The notes under the pieces: generated by a model
Told to the model about the DNA's origin: nothing
Databases searched by the model: none
Seen by the model: the letters and a program-made list of their open reading frames with translations, nothing else
Part shown: positions 1-9,698 of the stretch, one piece after another
Layout of the letters: each line of letters opens with the position of its first letter
How positions within the stretch are numbered: position 1 is the first letter of the stretch
Position numbers and translations under genes: made by a program
From: Ruminococcus sp. Marseille-P6503
GTDB taxonomy: Bacteria > Bacillota > Clostridia > Oscillospirales > Ruminococcaceae
DNA: 64,000 bases
Assembly: GCF_900604945.1 (NCBI RefSeq)
Contig: NZ_UWPB01000001.1
Location: 1-64,000 of the forward strand
Direction: 5' to 3'

Positions 1-127
1 ACCGCAAAACACATCAGATTTTTGCACATTCAAACCGCCGTATTTGCGCGGTTTTGTTGGGTCCTTTATATTAAATTCGTGTTTTTTCGTATTTTTGCGG
101 TTTTCGGATTTTGCGTGGCGAGCAACA

Positions 128-721
128 ATGACAGACTTCACAGTGAAAAAGCTTGATGACAGTTTTGGGTATGTAATTGAATATCAGAGAATTGATAAAA
201 ACGGGAATCTGTATGACAACCATTACTATTATGCCAATGACGAAATTTATTATGATAATAGCAGCGATAACTGGATAGCGGAAGGAATTCCATACTTATA
301 TTCCTCACAGATACAGCTTACATTTAACGAAAAAGAACAGATCAATTCCTTTATAAAATGTAACACGCCGTATACAGGAGAAATTATTGATAACGGCGAA
401 CAGTTAATATCTCTTACGTCTGCTATAAACATAATATCTTCAAGTATGGCGGATAAATCTGCTTATTCATTTGAAACAGCTGAGTTGGAGTATTACTATA
501 TCGGCAACGACTGCCCTGACTATACTTCTCCTGCCGAAGGCGAAGAACCGAATGTCGATACAGAAAATATGCTTAATAATGCAGATATACAATTAAGACC
601 GTTCTGGGCTTTTACAATGTCCGGCTGCTATCCGGATATAACGGGATATGACAGCACGACAGTAAATCAGAATTGTCTTTATCTTGTGGACGCTTTAACA
701 GGAGAACTCTATATATACTGA
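128..721 (+). CDS. Hypothetical protein, C-terminus like exported PepSY-type proteins; 5' end uncertain
   Basis: Function is not recognised. The 197-residue product is acidic and Tyr/Asn-rich. It ends in a stretch around 'RPFWAFTMSG' followed by 'YLVDALTGELY', the kind of ending seen in exported lipoproteins with PepSY-like folds that sit beside ABC exporters. No signal peptide or lipobox is visible and no good ribosome binding site precedes the ATG at 128. The frame is open back to 44 but that extension is compositionally odd. I therefore suspect the N-terminus was lost, leaving a fragment of a longer lipoprotein. It lies 26 bases before the permease gene in the same orientation and may be its operon partner. 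Confidence 0.55.
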   Translation: MTDFTVKKLDDSFGYVIEYQRIDKNGNLYDNHYYYANDEIYYDNSSDNWIAEGIPYLYSSQIQLTFNEKEQINSFIKCNTPYTGEIIDNGEQLISLTSAINIISSSMADKSAYSFETAELEYYYIGNDCPDYTSPAEGEEPNVDTENMLNNADIQLRPFWAFTMSGCYPDITGYDSTTVNQNCLYLVDALTGELYIY

Positions 722-747
722 TTTCTTATACGCTATTAGGAGGTACT

Positions 748-1629
748 ATGATCAATGCAATAAGGTCAGATTTAAGAAAAAGCTTTTTCAGTATAAACTT
801 TTTGCTGTCAATTATAGTATTTATCATATTGATTTTTTCTACGGGCTGCGTTCTTTTGGATACGTCTACTCCGAGCTATTCAATAGCCGAGTTTATTTTT
901 AAGACGGATAAAAGCTTATGGCTGGAGTATTCTTCTTATAGCTGTATAAGTATTTTTTCACAGGGGTTTGCAAACCAATGGATCGGAATCTTTATACCGT
1001 TTTTAGCTGCATTTTCATGTGTTCCTGTATTCTGTGACGAATATAATTCAAACTATTGGCGTCATATTGCGGAGAGAACCGGTTTCAGAAAATATATATG
1101 TTCAAAATTTATATGTAGCATAATAATTTCGGTTTCTTTAATATCTATATGCTATCTTATCTTTGCAGTCGTATGTTTCAGTATTTTTCCGTTTCCGAAT
1201 GAATATGCCGATAGCGTTTATACTGCGGATTGGCTCAATTATTACGGTTTTAACAGAATATTCGGCTCGGACAGCGTGCTGTTGTTTATTTTCGGCAGAA
1301 TTTTAACCTCGGGGCTTATTGCACAAATAGGCGGATTATTTTGTCTAGCTGTTTCATCTGTCACAATGAGCAAATATGTTTCTCTTGGAATTCCCGTGCT
1401 TACCTATTTCTTTTTTGCACAGGTTGCTAAACCCTATATGTACAGCGGTAAAATGGAAGACGCTAAATTCTATTTTCTTGATAACAGCGCAAGATTTTCT
1501 TCGGTTGAAAATTGGTTTTCAGATTATACAGGGCTTTCCTTAGCTTTTGCGTACATATACTTCCTGTTTGTTATTGCAGTCTTTTTTGTTTTGTATTATT
1601 ATGTTATGAAAAGGAGGCTGAAGCAATGA
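748..1629 (+). CDS. ABC-2 type transporter permease subunit 1
   Basis: This 293-residue integral membrane protein has about six hydrophobic segments. The first, near residues 16-38, follows a short basic N-terminus (MINAIRSDLRKS). This is the topology of ABC-2 permeases that pair with a single ATPase. The ATG at 748 is chosen because AGGAGG lies seven bases upstream; the longer open frame from 673 lacks a site. The stop overlaps the next start as ATGA, implying translational coupling. The substrate cannot be read from the sequence; such exporters often handle peptides or antibiotics. Confidence 0.75.
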   Translation: MINAIRSDLRKSFFSINFLLSIIVFIILIFSTGCVLLDTSTPSYSIAEFIFKTDKSLWLEYSSYSCISIFSQGFANQWIGIFIPFLAAFSCVPVFCDEYNSNYWRHIAERTGFRKYICSKFICSIIISVSLISICYLIFAVVCFSIFPFPNEYADSVYTADWLNYYGFNRIFGSDSVLLFIFGRILTSGLIAQIGGLFCLAVSSVTMSKYVSLGIPVLTYFFFAQVAKPYMYSGKMEDAKFYFLDNSARFSSVENWFSDYTGLSLAFAYIYFLFVIAVFFVLYYYVMKRRLKQ

Positions 1630-2495
1630 CGGCAGTTCTTAAAAAAAGCTATGTTGTTTTGAAAACTACATATGTAAGATGGCTCCTTAGTTCAAGATTA
1701 TTGATTTTTGCTTTTGCATATATGTTCTTTTATACGTATTTTATTGATCCTCTTATACGGATTTCGGATTTTTTTTTAACTCCGCTAAATGCAATAGAAC
1801 CGTTTATTTCACTTATGAATAACGGATATTTTGTACCGTTGGTCGCGCTGACTTATTTAATCCTTATTTCTGATCATCCCAAGTTAGATAATTCGGGAAC
1901 CTTTATACTTTTCAGAACAGGAAGAACTGCCTGGATATTAGGACAGATATGGTTTCTGATATGTTCTTCAGTTACGTTCACAGCGTTTTTAGGCTTATCT
2001 TCAATGTTAACGGTATTTAACAGGAGTTTTTTGATCAACGCATGGAGTCTTGTTTCAAAGAATGCAATTAAACCTGAAAACGTAACGATTAGAAACGAAT
2101 TCACTTTTGCTGTTATAGACGATTCCGTAATTAATCAGTCACGTCCGTACACTGCTTTTTTTCATGCGGTAGCGCTAATGCTTATGTTTATGCTTACAGT
2201 CGGACTGATTCTTATGGTTTTTACCTTGCTTAGGAAGAAAGTATTCGGAATATTTGTAAACCTGAGTTTTATCGTAACAGGTTTGGTATTGTGGGCGGTT
2301 GACGTAAGAGCCAAATGGCTGTTTCCGATTGCAAATTCAGCGTTCGGCTGGCATTATGACGGAATGTACGATAAAACTATAAAAAGCATTTTATACTCAT
2401 ATATATATTTTGCAATCGTATGTACAGTTTTAATTATTAATGTATTTGAAATAGGCAAGCGTTGCTCGTTTCATATAACAGATGAGAACGGTTAG
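1626..2495 (+). CDS. ABC-2 type transporter permease subunit 2
   Basis: This second membrane subunit has 289 residues and about six transmembrane helices. It begins with a basic cytoplasmic segment (MTAVLKKSYVVLKTTYVRW) before the first helix. The start at 1626 overlaps the previous stop and follows the AGGAGGCTGA site inside the upstream gene. It is probably a heterodimer partner of the preceding permease, with the ATPase encoded directly downstream. Similarity to a named family is weak by eye, so only the role in the exporter is inferred. Confidence 0.72.
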   Translation: MTAVLKKSYVVLKTTYVRWLLSSRLLIFAFAYMFFYTYFIDPLIRISDFFLTPLNAIEPFISLMNNGYFVPLVALTYLILISDHPKLDNSGTFILFRTGRTAWILGQIWFLICSSVTFTAFLGLSSMLTVFNRSFLINAWSLVSKNAIKPENVTIRNEFTFAVIDDSVINQSRPYTAFFHAVALMLMFMLTVGLILMVFTLLRKKVFGIFVNLSFIVTGLVLWAVDVRAKWLFPIANSAFGWHYDGMYDKTIKSILYSYIYFAIVCTVLIINVFEIGKRCSFHITDENG

Positions 2496-2504
2496 GTGCG
2501 GCAA

Positions 2505-3161
2505 ATGAATATTATTAATGTGAGAGATATAAATCTGATTTTAGGGAAAACTCAGATACTTAAAGATATAAACGTAACTTTTGAGGCAGGTAAAATTCAC
2601 GGACTGATAGGAAGAAACGGTTCGGGGAAAACAATGCTTATGAAATGCATATGCGGATTTATCAGACCGACAAGCGGAGAAATTACGGTAAACGGCAAGC
2701 GGGTAGGCAGAGACGTTGATTTTCCGGAGAATATGGGTATAATTATAGAAACGCCCGGATTTATTCCGTATTACAGCGGCTATAAGAATCTGAAGCTGCT
2801 GGCGGGGCTAAATAACAGAATAGGAAAAGATGAAATAAGAAACAGTATGGAGCAGGTTGGTCTTGATCCGGATCTGAAACGTCATGTACGCAAATACAGC
2901 CTTGGTATGCGTCAGAGATTAGGTCTTGCTCAAGCGATTATGGAAAATCCGAAAATTCTGATACTGGACGAGCCGTTCAACGGACTTGATAAAGACGGAG
3001 TAATGGAAATGAGAGAATATCTGCTGTCATACAAGAAACAGGGGAAAACTATTCTTATCTGCTCACACTCAGCAGAAGATATTTCCGTACTCTGCGATAC
3101 GGTACATGAAATGGATAAGGGAAGGATAAGCGAAATAAGAATTGAGGAAGAAAAGATTTAA
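2505..3161 (+). CDS. ABC transporter ATP-binding protein
   Basis: This cytoplasmic ATPase of 218 residues powers the two permeases upstream. It has Walker A GRNGSGKT (about residues 34-41), the signature YSLGMRQR, Walker B ILILDEP and the H-loop SHS. It is the short form typical of ABC-2 exporters, such as bacitracin-resistance (BcrA-like) systems. The ATG at 2505 has AGGTG at a suitable distance. An in-frame GTG at 2496, directly abutting the previous stop, is an alternative start. An imperfect inverted repeat after the stop (about 3162-3200) may be the operon terminator. Confidence 0.9.
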   Translation: MNIINVRDINLILGKTQILKDINVTFEAGKIHGLIGRNGSGKTMLMKCICGFIRPTSGEITVNGKRVGRDVDFPENMGIIIETPGFIPYYSGYKNLKLLAGLNNRIGKDEIRNSMEQVGLDPDLKRHVRKYSLGMRQRLGLAQAIMENPKILILDEPFNGLDKDGVMEMREYLLSYKKQGKTILICSHSAEDISVLCDTVHEMDKGRISEIRIEEEKI

Positions 3162-3225
3162 GGTCAACGGAAATTACATTATCTGCGGACTGACCCTTTA
3201 TTGAATCAGTATTTTTCCGAATAGT

Positions 3226-3982
3226 TTATATTTTATTCTTGCTGAAAAAATCAATCAAAATATTCTTAATATAATTATAGCGTCTAGCATATGAATTTTC
3301 CACACGTATTAGTTCAAATCCTTGCTGACGGCAAATTTCATTTTTTTGATTATCACGCTTCTTTACAATTTCGTCCTCAAAATGTTCTTTACCGTCTAGT
3401 TCTATTGCTAAGATAGGAAATTCCTTTCTGTCTTCAGCCTTTTCATAAATCACAAAATCAAATCCTCCCGAATAAAACAGATGACTGTGGGTGATATTGT
3501 TTCGAAAAACCTGAGAAATTGCAACTTCTTTCTTGATTGTGCATTTTCCTCCGCCCATAACGTTGCCGAGAGCATGATCTAAACTTGTGAGAAACGCTTC
3601 CTCTGTTTCTGTATTTACGATTATTAAAATCTATAATTTTCTTTCCGCAGCGATAATGATAGCTGAGCAAGATTTCATCACTGACAGAATCACAGGCTAG
3701 AAATGTTTTGTAAATAGAGTTTTTTATTTAGTCATATTTATTTGAAACTCCGTACTTTTTTCTAAGAACATCGTTATCAGCCTTGTCAAGTAGAATAACA
3801 GGATTAAGCTGTTGAGGGTCTCCTACAAGCATAAGATTCTCCGCTCGGATAATCGGTACAAGCGACATTGCAGTATTACACTGACTTGCTTCATCAATTA
3901 TGCACATATCAAAATACGGCTTTGGTTCGCCTATTTTATATGCAGAAATGCAGGTTGCAGCCATAATCGGAAATATTCTCAT
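3226..3982 (-). pseudogene. Broken superfamily 1 helicase with C-terminal nuclease-like domain
   Basis: Three minus-strand fragments in different frames read as one decayed gene. The first (3982 to 3728) carries helicase motif II IIDEASQCN and motif III GDPQQLNP, then stops. The next frame (about 3715 to 3630) continues with 'LSYHYRCGKKIIDF', the next conserved block of this family. A frameshift near 3620-3630 leads into the last fragment (to 3226), whose 'AIELDGKEHF' resembles a DUF559/DUF2726 endonuclease-like fold. Most of the N-terminal half with Walker A is absent, so at least one large deletion, one stop and one frameshift are present. Such helicase-nuclease proteins are often linked to defence or repair. 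Confidence 0.8.
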
Positions 3983-4073
3983 AATTAAGCGCAGCCAGTT
4001 AAAATATCAAAAGTGTTTTATAAATATGTGTAATCCAACCCCATAAAACTTTAAAAAAACGTGTAAAATCTTA

Positions 4074-4102
4074 TTGCATAACCTTGTTAAAAGTGGTATA
4101 AT
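4074..4102 (+). promoter_or_regulatory. Promoter of the DUF4143 gene
   Basis: TTGCAT, a 17-base spacer and TATAAT lie 25 bases before the GTG start of the ATPase gene. Confidence 0.7.
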
Positions 4103-4126
4103 AATATCGACAAGGAGAGTGATAAT

Positions 4127-5425
4127 GTGAAACGCAATGCGATAGAACAGCTTTTGATGTGGAAAAACAGCGCTGAACGTAAGCCGCTTGTGCTTAAAGG
4201 CGCAAGACAGGTGGGTAAGACTTGGCTGATGGAGGAGTTCGGCAGACTTTATTATGATGACACTTTTTATTTCAACTTTGACGAAGAGGACGAACTGAAA
4301 TCTATTTTTGAAACGAATAAAAATCCCTACAGGATCATTGAATTGCTGGGACTTATCAAGGGCAGAAAAATCATGCCCGAAAAGCACCTGATTATTTTTG
4401 ACGAGGTGCAGGAGTGCTCGGCGGCATTAAACTGCCTGAAATACTTTTGTGAAAAGGCAAATGAGTATCACATTATTTCTGCCGGAAGTCTGCTTGGGAC
4501 GCTGCTTGCTCAGCCGAAGTCATACCCCGTAGGCAAAGTGAATCTGCTTAATATCAGCCCTATGACCTTTGACGAATTTCTCGCCGCCAATGACGAGGGA
4601 CTTTACAATTACTACTGCGGTATAAAAAAAAGGCAGCATATTGAAGAGATATTCCACAACAAACTGCTTGACGAATATAACTATTATTTAATAATAGGCG
4701 GTATGCCTGAATGTGTGCAGTCGTGGATAAAGCATAAGGACCCTGCCGAGGTCAGCAGAATCCAACGGGAGCTTATCGAGCTATATGAAAACGACTTTTC
4801 CAAGCATAACGGCAAGGTGAACAGCGGGCGTATTCTTATGGTTTTCCGAAGTATTGTTACTCAGCTTGCCAAAGATAATGAAAAATTTATTTACGGCTGT
4901 ATAAAAGAGGGCGCAAGGGCGAGGGAATTCGAGGAGGCTATCGAATGGCTTGTTTCGGCAGGAATGGTTCTGCGTATTTACAATGTCAGCAAGCCCGAGC
5001 ATCCGCTTAATGCTTATAAACAGCTCAATCATTTCAAGCTGTTTATGTTTGATGTGGGACTGCTTAAGCACATGGCAGGTATCAGCAACGAAGCGATTTT
5101 GCTGAAGTCCGACTATCAGTTTAAGGGCGCGCTAACGGAAAATTTTGTGTTACAGCAGATAAAATCGCTTTACGACACCGAGCCGAAATACTTTGCGCCC
5201 ACCCCTGCAAGCGAGATTGATTTTATTGTCCAGGACGGAACGAGCATTGTTCCGATTGAAGTAAAGGCAGGGGAAAGCGTAACTTCCGCAAGCTTTAAGA
5301 ATTATCTGAAAGAATACAAGCCTGAAAAAGCTGTGCGGTTTTCAAAGCTGGGTTATGAGATCAACGACAGCTTTGTTAATATTCCGTTGTATCTTGCCGG
5401 GAAAATACGGGATATGACGGAGTGA
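4127..5425 (+). CDS. AAA ATPase with DUF4143 domain
   Basis: This 432-residue protein has an N-terminal AAA_14 ATPase domain. Walker A is GARQVGKT near residues 25-32 and Walker B is LIIFDEVQE near residue 84. The C-terminal DUF4143 domain ends with 'EIDFIVQ...PIEVKAG', the arrangement of a PD-(D/E)XK nuclease-like fold. Such genes are abundant and scattered in gut Firmicutes and Bacteroidetes; their role is unsettled, and accessory or selfish functions have been suggested. The GTG start is supported by AAGGAGAG at 4112-4119. The gene is complete, unlike its neighbour, with its own promoter and terminator, consistent with an independent cargo gene. Confidence 0.88.
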   Translation: MKRNAIEQLLMWKNSAERKPLVLKGARQVGKTWLMEEFGRLYYDDTFYFNFDEEDELKSIFETNKNPYRIIELLGLIKGRKIMPEKHLIIFDEVQECSAALNCLKYFCEKANEYHIISAGSLLGTLLAQPKSYPVGKVNLLNISPMTFDEFLAANDEGLYNYYCGIKKRQHIEEIFHNKLLDEYNYYLIIGGMPECVQSWIKHKDPAEVSRIQRELIELYENDFSKHNGKVNSGRILMVFRSIVTQLAKDNEKFIYGCIKEGARAREFEEAIEWLVSAGMVLRIYNVSKPEHPLNAYKQLNHFKLFMFDVGLLKHMAGISNEAILLKSDYQFKGALTENFVLQQIKSLYDTEPKYFAPTPASEIDFIVQDGTSIVPIEVKAGESVTSASFKNYLKEYKPEKAVRFSKLGYEINDSFVNIPLYLAGKIRDMTE

Positions 5426-5484
5426 TTCAGCGTACTGAGGATATGTATTTTTAGAAATATAATATAATTACAGCCAACAGCAAA

Positions 5485-5520
5485 CCCGCCGCAGACCGTT
5501 AATTTTCAGTCTGCGGCGGG
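5485..5520. terminator. Convergent bidirectional terminator
   Basis: A 12-base-pair GC-rich stem (CCCGCCGCAGAC and its complement) with a 12-base loop is followed by a T-run on the plus strand. It separates the DUF4143 gene from the convergent AbrB gene. Confidence 0.8.
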
Positions 5521-5524
5521 ATTT

Positions 5525-5701
5525 TTATTTTATGTACAGCCTATTCGCAATCTCAAGCATCATCATACAGTAATCAAGTTCTGTTTTCAACGTTGTCTGT
5601 AACGGGTCGCCCTCGCGAATACGCATAGTTCTTCTTATTTCCTTTGGAATTACAACGCGTCCGAGATCGTCAATCCGGCGCACTATTCCTGTTGCTTTCA
5701 T
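5525..5701 (-). CDS. Short AbrB/SpoVT-type DNA-binding protein with altered C-terminus
   Basis: The first 38 residues are a clear AbrB swapped-hairpin DNA-binding domain (MKATGIVRRIDDLGRVVIPK, then EIRRTMRIREGDPL), as in SpoVT, AbrB and Abh transition-state regulators. The ATG at 5701 has GGAGGT upstream. After 'REGDPL' the usual 'EIF...G.VILKKY' ending is replaced by about 20 unrelated residues, and the gene stops at 58 residues. Either a frameshift or deletion removed the last strand, or this is a divergent short form. DNA binding may persist, since the residues forming the swapped barrel are mostly before this point. Confidence 0.7.
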   Translation of the reverse strand: MKATGIVRRIDDLGRVVIPKEIRRTMRIREGDPLQTTLKTELDYCMMMLEIANRLYIK

Positions 5702-6045
5702 TATTTTAACCTCCATTTGTACCATTGTGATTTGTGCAGTTTTTTTGGATTTGTGTTTATATTATCTGCGATATTTGTCATTTTATTCTTAGATTTTTGG
5801 TTTGGATATGCTGCAGGTGCTATTTGCCAGTTTTATTTCAGTCGGAAGGCAATACGTCAGAAAGCTCTGTTTGCTCCTTCCGTAAAGCGCATAAATAACG
5901 CCCTTTATAAAAAACAAAAGACAGCCGTTAAAACGACTGTCTTTAAAATCCCCGAACATTACCATCAGAAAGCTTTTTAAGCCTTTCCAAATATCGCTTT
6001 CGCAATATGCCACTATATTAAAAGATAAACATCTTTTAACTTCGT
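5702..6045. other. Intergenic gap between abrB-like gene and glyS
   Basis: About 340 bases hold the glyS terminator (5919-5943) and the upstream region of the AbrB gene. A weak open frame on the plus strand overlaps the terminator and has no credible ribosome binding site, so I see no further gene here. Confidence 0.5.
5919..5943 (-). terminator. glyS terminator
   Basis: On the minus strand a hairpin of about ten pairs (AGACAGTCGT / ACGGCTGTCT, one mismatch) is followed by a T-rich run, 100 bases after the glyS stop. Confidence 0.75.
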
Positions 6046-7428
6046 TTAAAATTCAAGCTTCTTTGCAATATATGCCTCAAGCTCGTCAATTTTGATCCTC
6101 TCCTGAGCCATAGTATCGCGGTCGCGAACCGTTACGCAGCCGTCTTCCAGGGAATCAAAATCATAGGTTATACAAATCGGAGTGCCTATTTCGTCCTGTC
6201 TGCGGTATCTTTTGCCTATAGCGCCTGATTCATCGTATTCGACAGCAAATTTTTTAGCAAGTCTGCCGTAAAGCTCAATTGCAGGATCCTTAAGCTTTTT
6301 AACCAGCGGAAGCACGCAGACCTTTACAGGCGCAAGAGCAGGATGCAGATGCATTACCGTTCTTGTATCGTTCTTTTCCGCGTCTATAACTTCTTCGTCA
6401 TAAGCCTCTGTAACTATTGAAAGGAACAGCCTTTCAACGCCCAGTGAGGGCTCAATAACATAAGGAATATATTTTGAATTATCCTCAGGATCAAAATACT
6501 CCAAACTTTTTCCGCTGTGATTCTGGTGCTGTGTAAGATCATAATCTGTTCTGTCGGCAATTCCCCACAGCTCGCCCCAGCCAAACGGGAAGAGGTATTC
6601 AAAATCAGTGGTTGCCTTGGAATAAAAGCTGAGCTCCTCAGGATCATGATCCCTGAGCCTAAGATTTTCTTCCTTGATTCCCAGATCAAGCAGAAAATCC
6701 TTGCAGTAGCTTCTCCAGTAGCCGAACCATTCAAGGTCGGTGCCGGGCTTGCAGAAAAACTCAAGCTCCATCTGCTCAAATTCTCTTACGCGGAAAATAA
6801 AGTTTCCCGGCGTTATTTCGTTTCTGAAGGATTTACCTATCTGACCTACGCCGAAAGGCACCTTTTTTCTTGAAGTCCTCTGTATATTAGCAAAGTTTAC
6901 GAATATGCCCTGAGCAGTTTCGGGACGGAGATAAAGCTCGGATTTTGAATCCTCGGTTACTCCCTGAAACGTCTTGAACATAAGATTGAACTGTCTTATA
7001 TCGGTGAAATCGCTTTTTCCGCATTCGGGACAAACAATACCCTTTTCGCGGATATAGTCCATCATCTGCTGATTTGTCCAGCCGGCAACGTTGGTACCGT
7101 CGAAATCTTCTATAAGGTTATCGGCTCTGTGACGTGTTTTACAGGCCTTGCAGTCCATTAGCGGGTCAGAAAACCCTCCCAGATGACCGGAAGCGATCCA
7201 CGTTTCGGGGTTCATAAGAATAGCCGAATCAAGACCTACGTTATACGGAGTTTCCTGAACAAATCTTTTCCACCAAGCCTTTTTGATGTTATTTTTCAGC
7301 TCTACGCCGAGAGGACCGTAATCCCATGTATTTGCAAGACCTCCGTAAATTTCGCTGCCCGAATAAACAAATCCTCTGTTTTTGCACAGCGCAACGATTT
7401 TTTCCATGGTCTTTTCAGTATTCAGCAT
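6046..7428 (-). CDS. glyS: Glycyl-tRNA synthetase, single-chain class II
   Basis: This enzyme charges tRNA-Gly with glycine in the cytoplasm. It is the alpha2 dimeric class II type (460 residues), not the two-subunit GlyQ/GlyS type. Visible features are the N-terminal '[14 protein letters not shown]', a zinc-binding-like set of Cys residues ([13 protein letters not shown]), motif 2 '[10 protein letters not shown]' with '[11 protein letters not shown]', and motif 3 '[11 protein letters not shown]'. The C-terminal anticodon-binding domain spans roughly residues 355-460. The ATG at 7428 has GGAG eight bases upstream. A strong promoter and its own terminator make it monocistronic. Confidence 0.97.
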   Translation of the reverse strand: MLNTEKTMEKIVALCKNRGFVYSGSEIYGGLANTWDYGPLGVELKNNIKKAWWKRFVQETPYNVGLDSAILMNPETWIASGHLGGFSDPLMDCKACKTRHRADNLIEDFDGTNVAGWTNQQMMDYIREKGIVCPECGKSDFTDIRQFNLMFKTFQGVTEDSKSELYLRPETAQGIFVNFANIQRTSRKKVPFGVGQIGKSFRNEITPGNFIFRVREFEQMELEFFCKPGTDLEWFGYWRSYCKDFLLDLGIKEENLRLRDHDPEELSFYSKATTDFEYLFPFGWGELWGIADRTDYDLTQHQNHSGKSLEYFDPEDNSKYIPYVIEPSLGVERLFLSIVTEAYDEEVIDAEKNDTRTVMHLHPALAPVKVCVLPLVKKLKDPAIELYGRLAKKFAVEYDESGAIGKRYRRQDEIGTPICITYDFDSLEDGCVTVRDRDTMAQERIKIDELEAYIAKKLEF

Positions 7429-7461
7429 TAATAATTCTCCTTAATTCCCTAATTATTTAAT

Positions 7462-7490
7462 ATTATAATGCAAAATTGACAGCTTGTCAA
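7462..7490 (-). promoter_or_regulatory. glyS promoter
   Basis: Reading the minus strand, TTGACA, 17 bases and TATAAT: near-consensus vegetative promoter 34 bases before the glyS start. Confidence 0.85.
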
Positions 7491-7568
7491 GTGCTTTTTT
7501 GGAAAAATTTTTTCTTTTTTTGGCGAAAGGTTACAGCGCAAAGGAAGCGTACAATAAGTTCTATAGGA

Positions 7569-9698
7569 TTATGCGGGGACAAAATCAATTTTTCCGCTGT
7601 TTACATCGGCGTTTTCCACCTTGACCCTTATCTTGTCACCGACTCTCCACGATTCTCCGGTATTGAGATTTTTAAGGCTCATCGTTCCGTCGTAGTAATA
7701 CTCGCCCTCCGGCAAGGCATGAACGGAAACAAGACCCTCGCAGGTATCGGGCAGGGCGGCGAACAATCCGAAATCCGCAGCCGAAACTATTATCGCGTCA
7801 AATTCCTCTCCTATATGAGCTTTCATATATTCCGCCTTGTAGCAGTCCTCACAGCTGCGTTCAACGTTCATTGCGGTAAGTTCCGTCTGAGTGGACTGGT
7901 CGGCGGAAGCATATGAAAACTTGCTGTATTTCTTAGCGCACTGCTGTTTGGAAGTTCCGCTGAGGAAATCGCTCATTATACGGTGTATAGCGAGATCGGG
8001 ATAACGACGTATGGGTGAGGTGAAATGGGCGTAGTCGTCCAGCACCAGTCCGAAATGACCTACAGGCTCGGTAGAGTATTTAGCCTTTGACATCGATCTA
8101 AGGATAAGATTGTTTATGATCATGGAAATATCAGATCCCTTTACTTTTTCAAGAATAGAGGACATATCCGCGGGAGTCGGCCGACCGTTGAAATTGAAGG
8201 TTATTCCGAGCTTGGTAAGTCCTTCCTTCAGTCCCTCCAGTTTTTCCTCGGAAGGCGGCTCGTGAACGCGGTATACAAAGGGAAGCTGGTTTTCAAGCCC
8301 GAATCTTGCGGCGCATTCGTTGGCGGTAAGCATGAAATCCTCGATCATTTCTTCGCTTATTCCGCGTTTTCTCGCCTCAACTCCGACGCAGATGTCGTTT
8401 TCGTCTATTATAAGCTTTCCTTCCGGAGTTTCCAGCTGCGGCGCGCCCCTGTTCAGCTTTTTGCGGTTAAGCTTATCGGCAAGCTCCCGCATTATCGGCA
8501 GAGTATCAAGAACCTCGGCGTATTTTTCACACAGAGATCTGGAGTTATAGCCCTCCAGCAGCTCGTTTATTTCAGAATATACGCCTTTGACTCTGGAGCG
8601 GATAACGCTTTTGGCAAATTTATAATCTTTTATATTCCCCGAATCGTCAAGATGAGCAATGCAGGAAAACGCCAGCCTGTCCTCCTGCGGATTAAGGGAG
8701 CATATGCCGTTGGAAAGCTCCTGCGGCAGCATTGGTATTACCCTGTTGGCATAATAAACGCTGGTGCCTCTTTTAAAAGCCTCGTTATCCAGAGCCGATT
8801 TGGGAAGCACATAATGGGAAACGTCGGCAATATGAACTCCAAGCTCATAGCTTCCGTCTGAAAGCTTTTTGACGGAAACCGCGTCGTCAATATCCTTTGT
8901 ATCCGCGCCGTCGATTGTGAATATGGGAATATCCCTTAAATCAAGTCGGTTTGCCGATTCCTCAGATATTCTGCGGAAGTCTGCAACGGTTTTTGCTTCG
9001 TATATGACCTCCGGAGGAAAAACGGGGGTTATGCCGTTCAGTTCAAGTACGGAAAGCGCGCAAACCGAGGCTTTCAGCGAGCTTCCGAAGCTGGAAACTA
9101 CAGCGCACTTATGCTCGGAATGCCTGTGCCCTCTTGCCGTTATTTCAGCCATGACCTTATCGTGCTCATGCAGCTCAAGACCGTTGGGATTTTCAAAATC
9201 CATAGCATATCTTGAGAGCGTGTCGGGTACTATTTTAAGTGTTCCGAATTCGTCTACCACTTCTCCCGTAAACCGCGAGAAGTTTTCTTCAAGTATTTTC
9301 TGTACCTCTCCCTCAGGGGATTCGCCCTTTCCCTCAAAGACGCGCACCAACACTATATCCCCGGGCATTGCGCCTTTGAGAAACTTGCCTGTAATAAATA
9401 TCTCCTGATCCGTTTCCGTATTTCTCACAAAGCCGTAGGTTTTATTAAGCCGTGAAACCGCGCATTTAACCAAGGATTTTTTGTCGATCAGAGTAAAGCC
9501 CATACGCGATTCAATGATCTCTCCCTTGGCTTTGAGCTTATCCACCGCCTTTACAAAATCGTCAAAATCAAAGCCGCGCATACGGCAGTTTTTAAGGAGC
9601 GCCTTGAAGCTTACCGGCTTCTTTCCTGATTTCTTAAGCTTTGCAAGTATAAGTCTGCGGTAATCAATTTTAGTTTTCTTTTCTTTTTTCTTAGCCAT
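7569..9698 (-). CDS. rnr: Ribonuclease R
   Basis: This 3'-5' exoribonuclease degrades structured RNA and takes part in rRNA and tmRNA-linked quality control. The 709-residue protein has an N-terminal basic tail and winged-helix region, cold-shock OB folds (about residues 60-220), and the catalytic RNB domain (about 240-560) with 'DTKDIDDAVS' and 'GVHIADVSHYV' carrying the metal-binding aspartates. A C-terminal S1 domain starts near residue 625 (GEEFDAIIVSAADFGLF). The start overlaps the stop of the acetyltransferase gene by eight bases. An rnr-secG neighbourhood is common in Firmicutes; smpB is not present here. Confidence 0.96.
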   Translation of the reverse strand: MAKKKEKKTKIDYRRLILAKLKKSGKKPVSFKALLKNCRMRGFDFDDFVKAVDKLKAKGEIIESRMGFTLIDKKSLVKCAVSRLNKTYGFVRNTETDQEIFITGKFLKGAMPGDIVLVRVFEGKGESPEGEVQKILEENFSRFTGEVVDEFGTLKIVPDTLSRYAMDFENPNGLELHEHDKVMAEITARGHRHSEHKCAVVSSFGSSLKASVCALSVLELNGITPVFPPEVIYEAKTVADFRRISEESANRLDLRDIPIFTIDGADTKDIDDAVSVKKLSDGSYELGVHIADVSHYVLPKSALDNEAFKRGTSVYYANRVIPMLPQELSNGICSLNPQEDRLAFSCIAHLDDSGNIKDYKFAKSVIRSRVKGVYSEINELLEGYNSRSLCEKYAEVLDTLPIMRELADKLNRKKLNRGAPQLETPEGKLIIDENDICVGVEARKRGISEEMIEDFMLTANECAARFGLENQLPFVYRVHEPPSEEKLEGLKEGLTKLGITFNFNGRPTPADMSSILEKVKGSDISMIINNLILRSMSKAKYSTEPVGHFGLVLDDYAHFTSPIRRYPDLAIHRIMSDFLSGTSKQQCAKKYSKFSYASADQSTQTELTAMNVERSCEDCYKAEYMKAHIGEEFDAIIVSAADFGLFAALPDTCEGLVSVHALPEGEYYYDGTMSLKNLNTGESWRVGDKIRVKVENADVNSGKIDFVPA

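Noticed and set aside
44-127. N-terminal extension of the first protein
   Set aside because: No ribosome binding site and odd Phe-rich composition; the protein-like part begins at 128.
5717-5980. Plus-strand frame of 87 codons with a hydrophobic stretch
   Set aside because: It overlaps the glyS terminator, has no ribosome binding site and resembles no family.
8262-9408. Long antisense frames inside rnr
   Set aside because: They lie opposite a strongly conserved RNase R gene and follow its codon structure.
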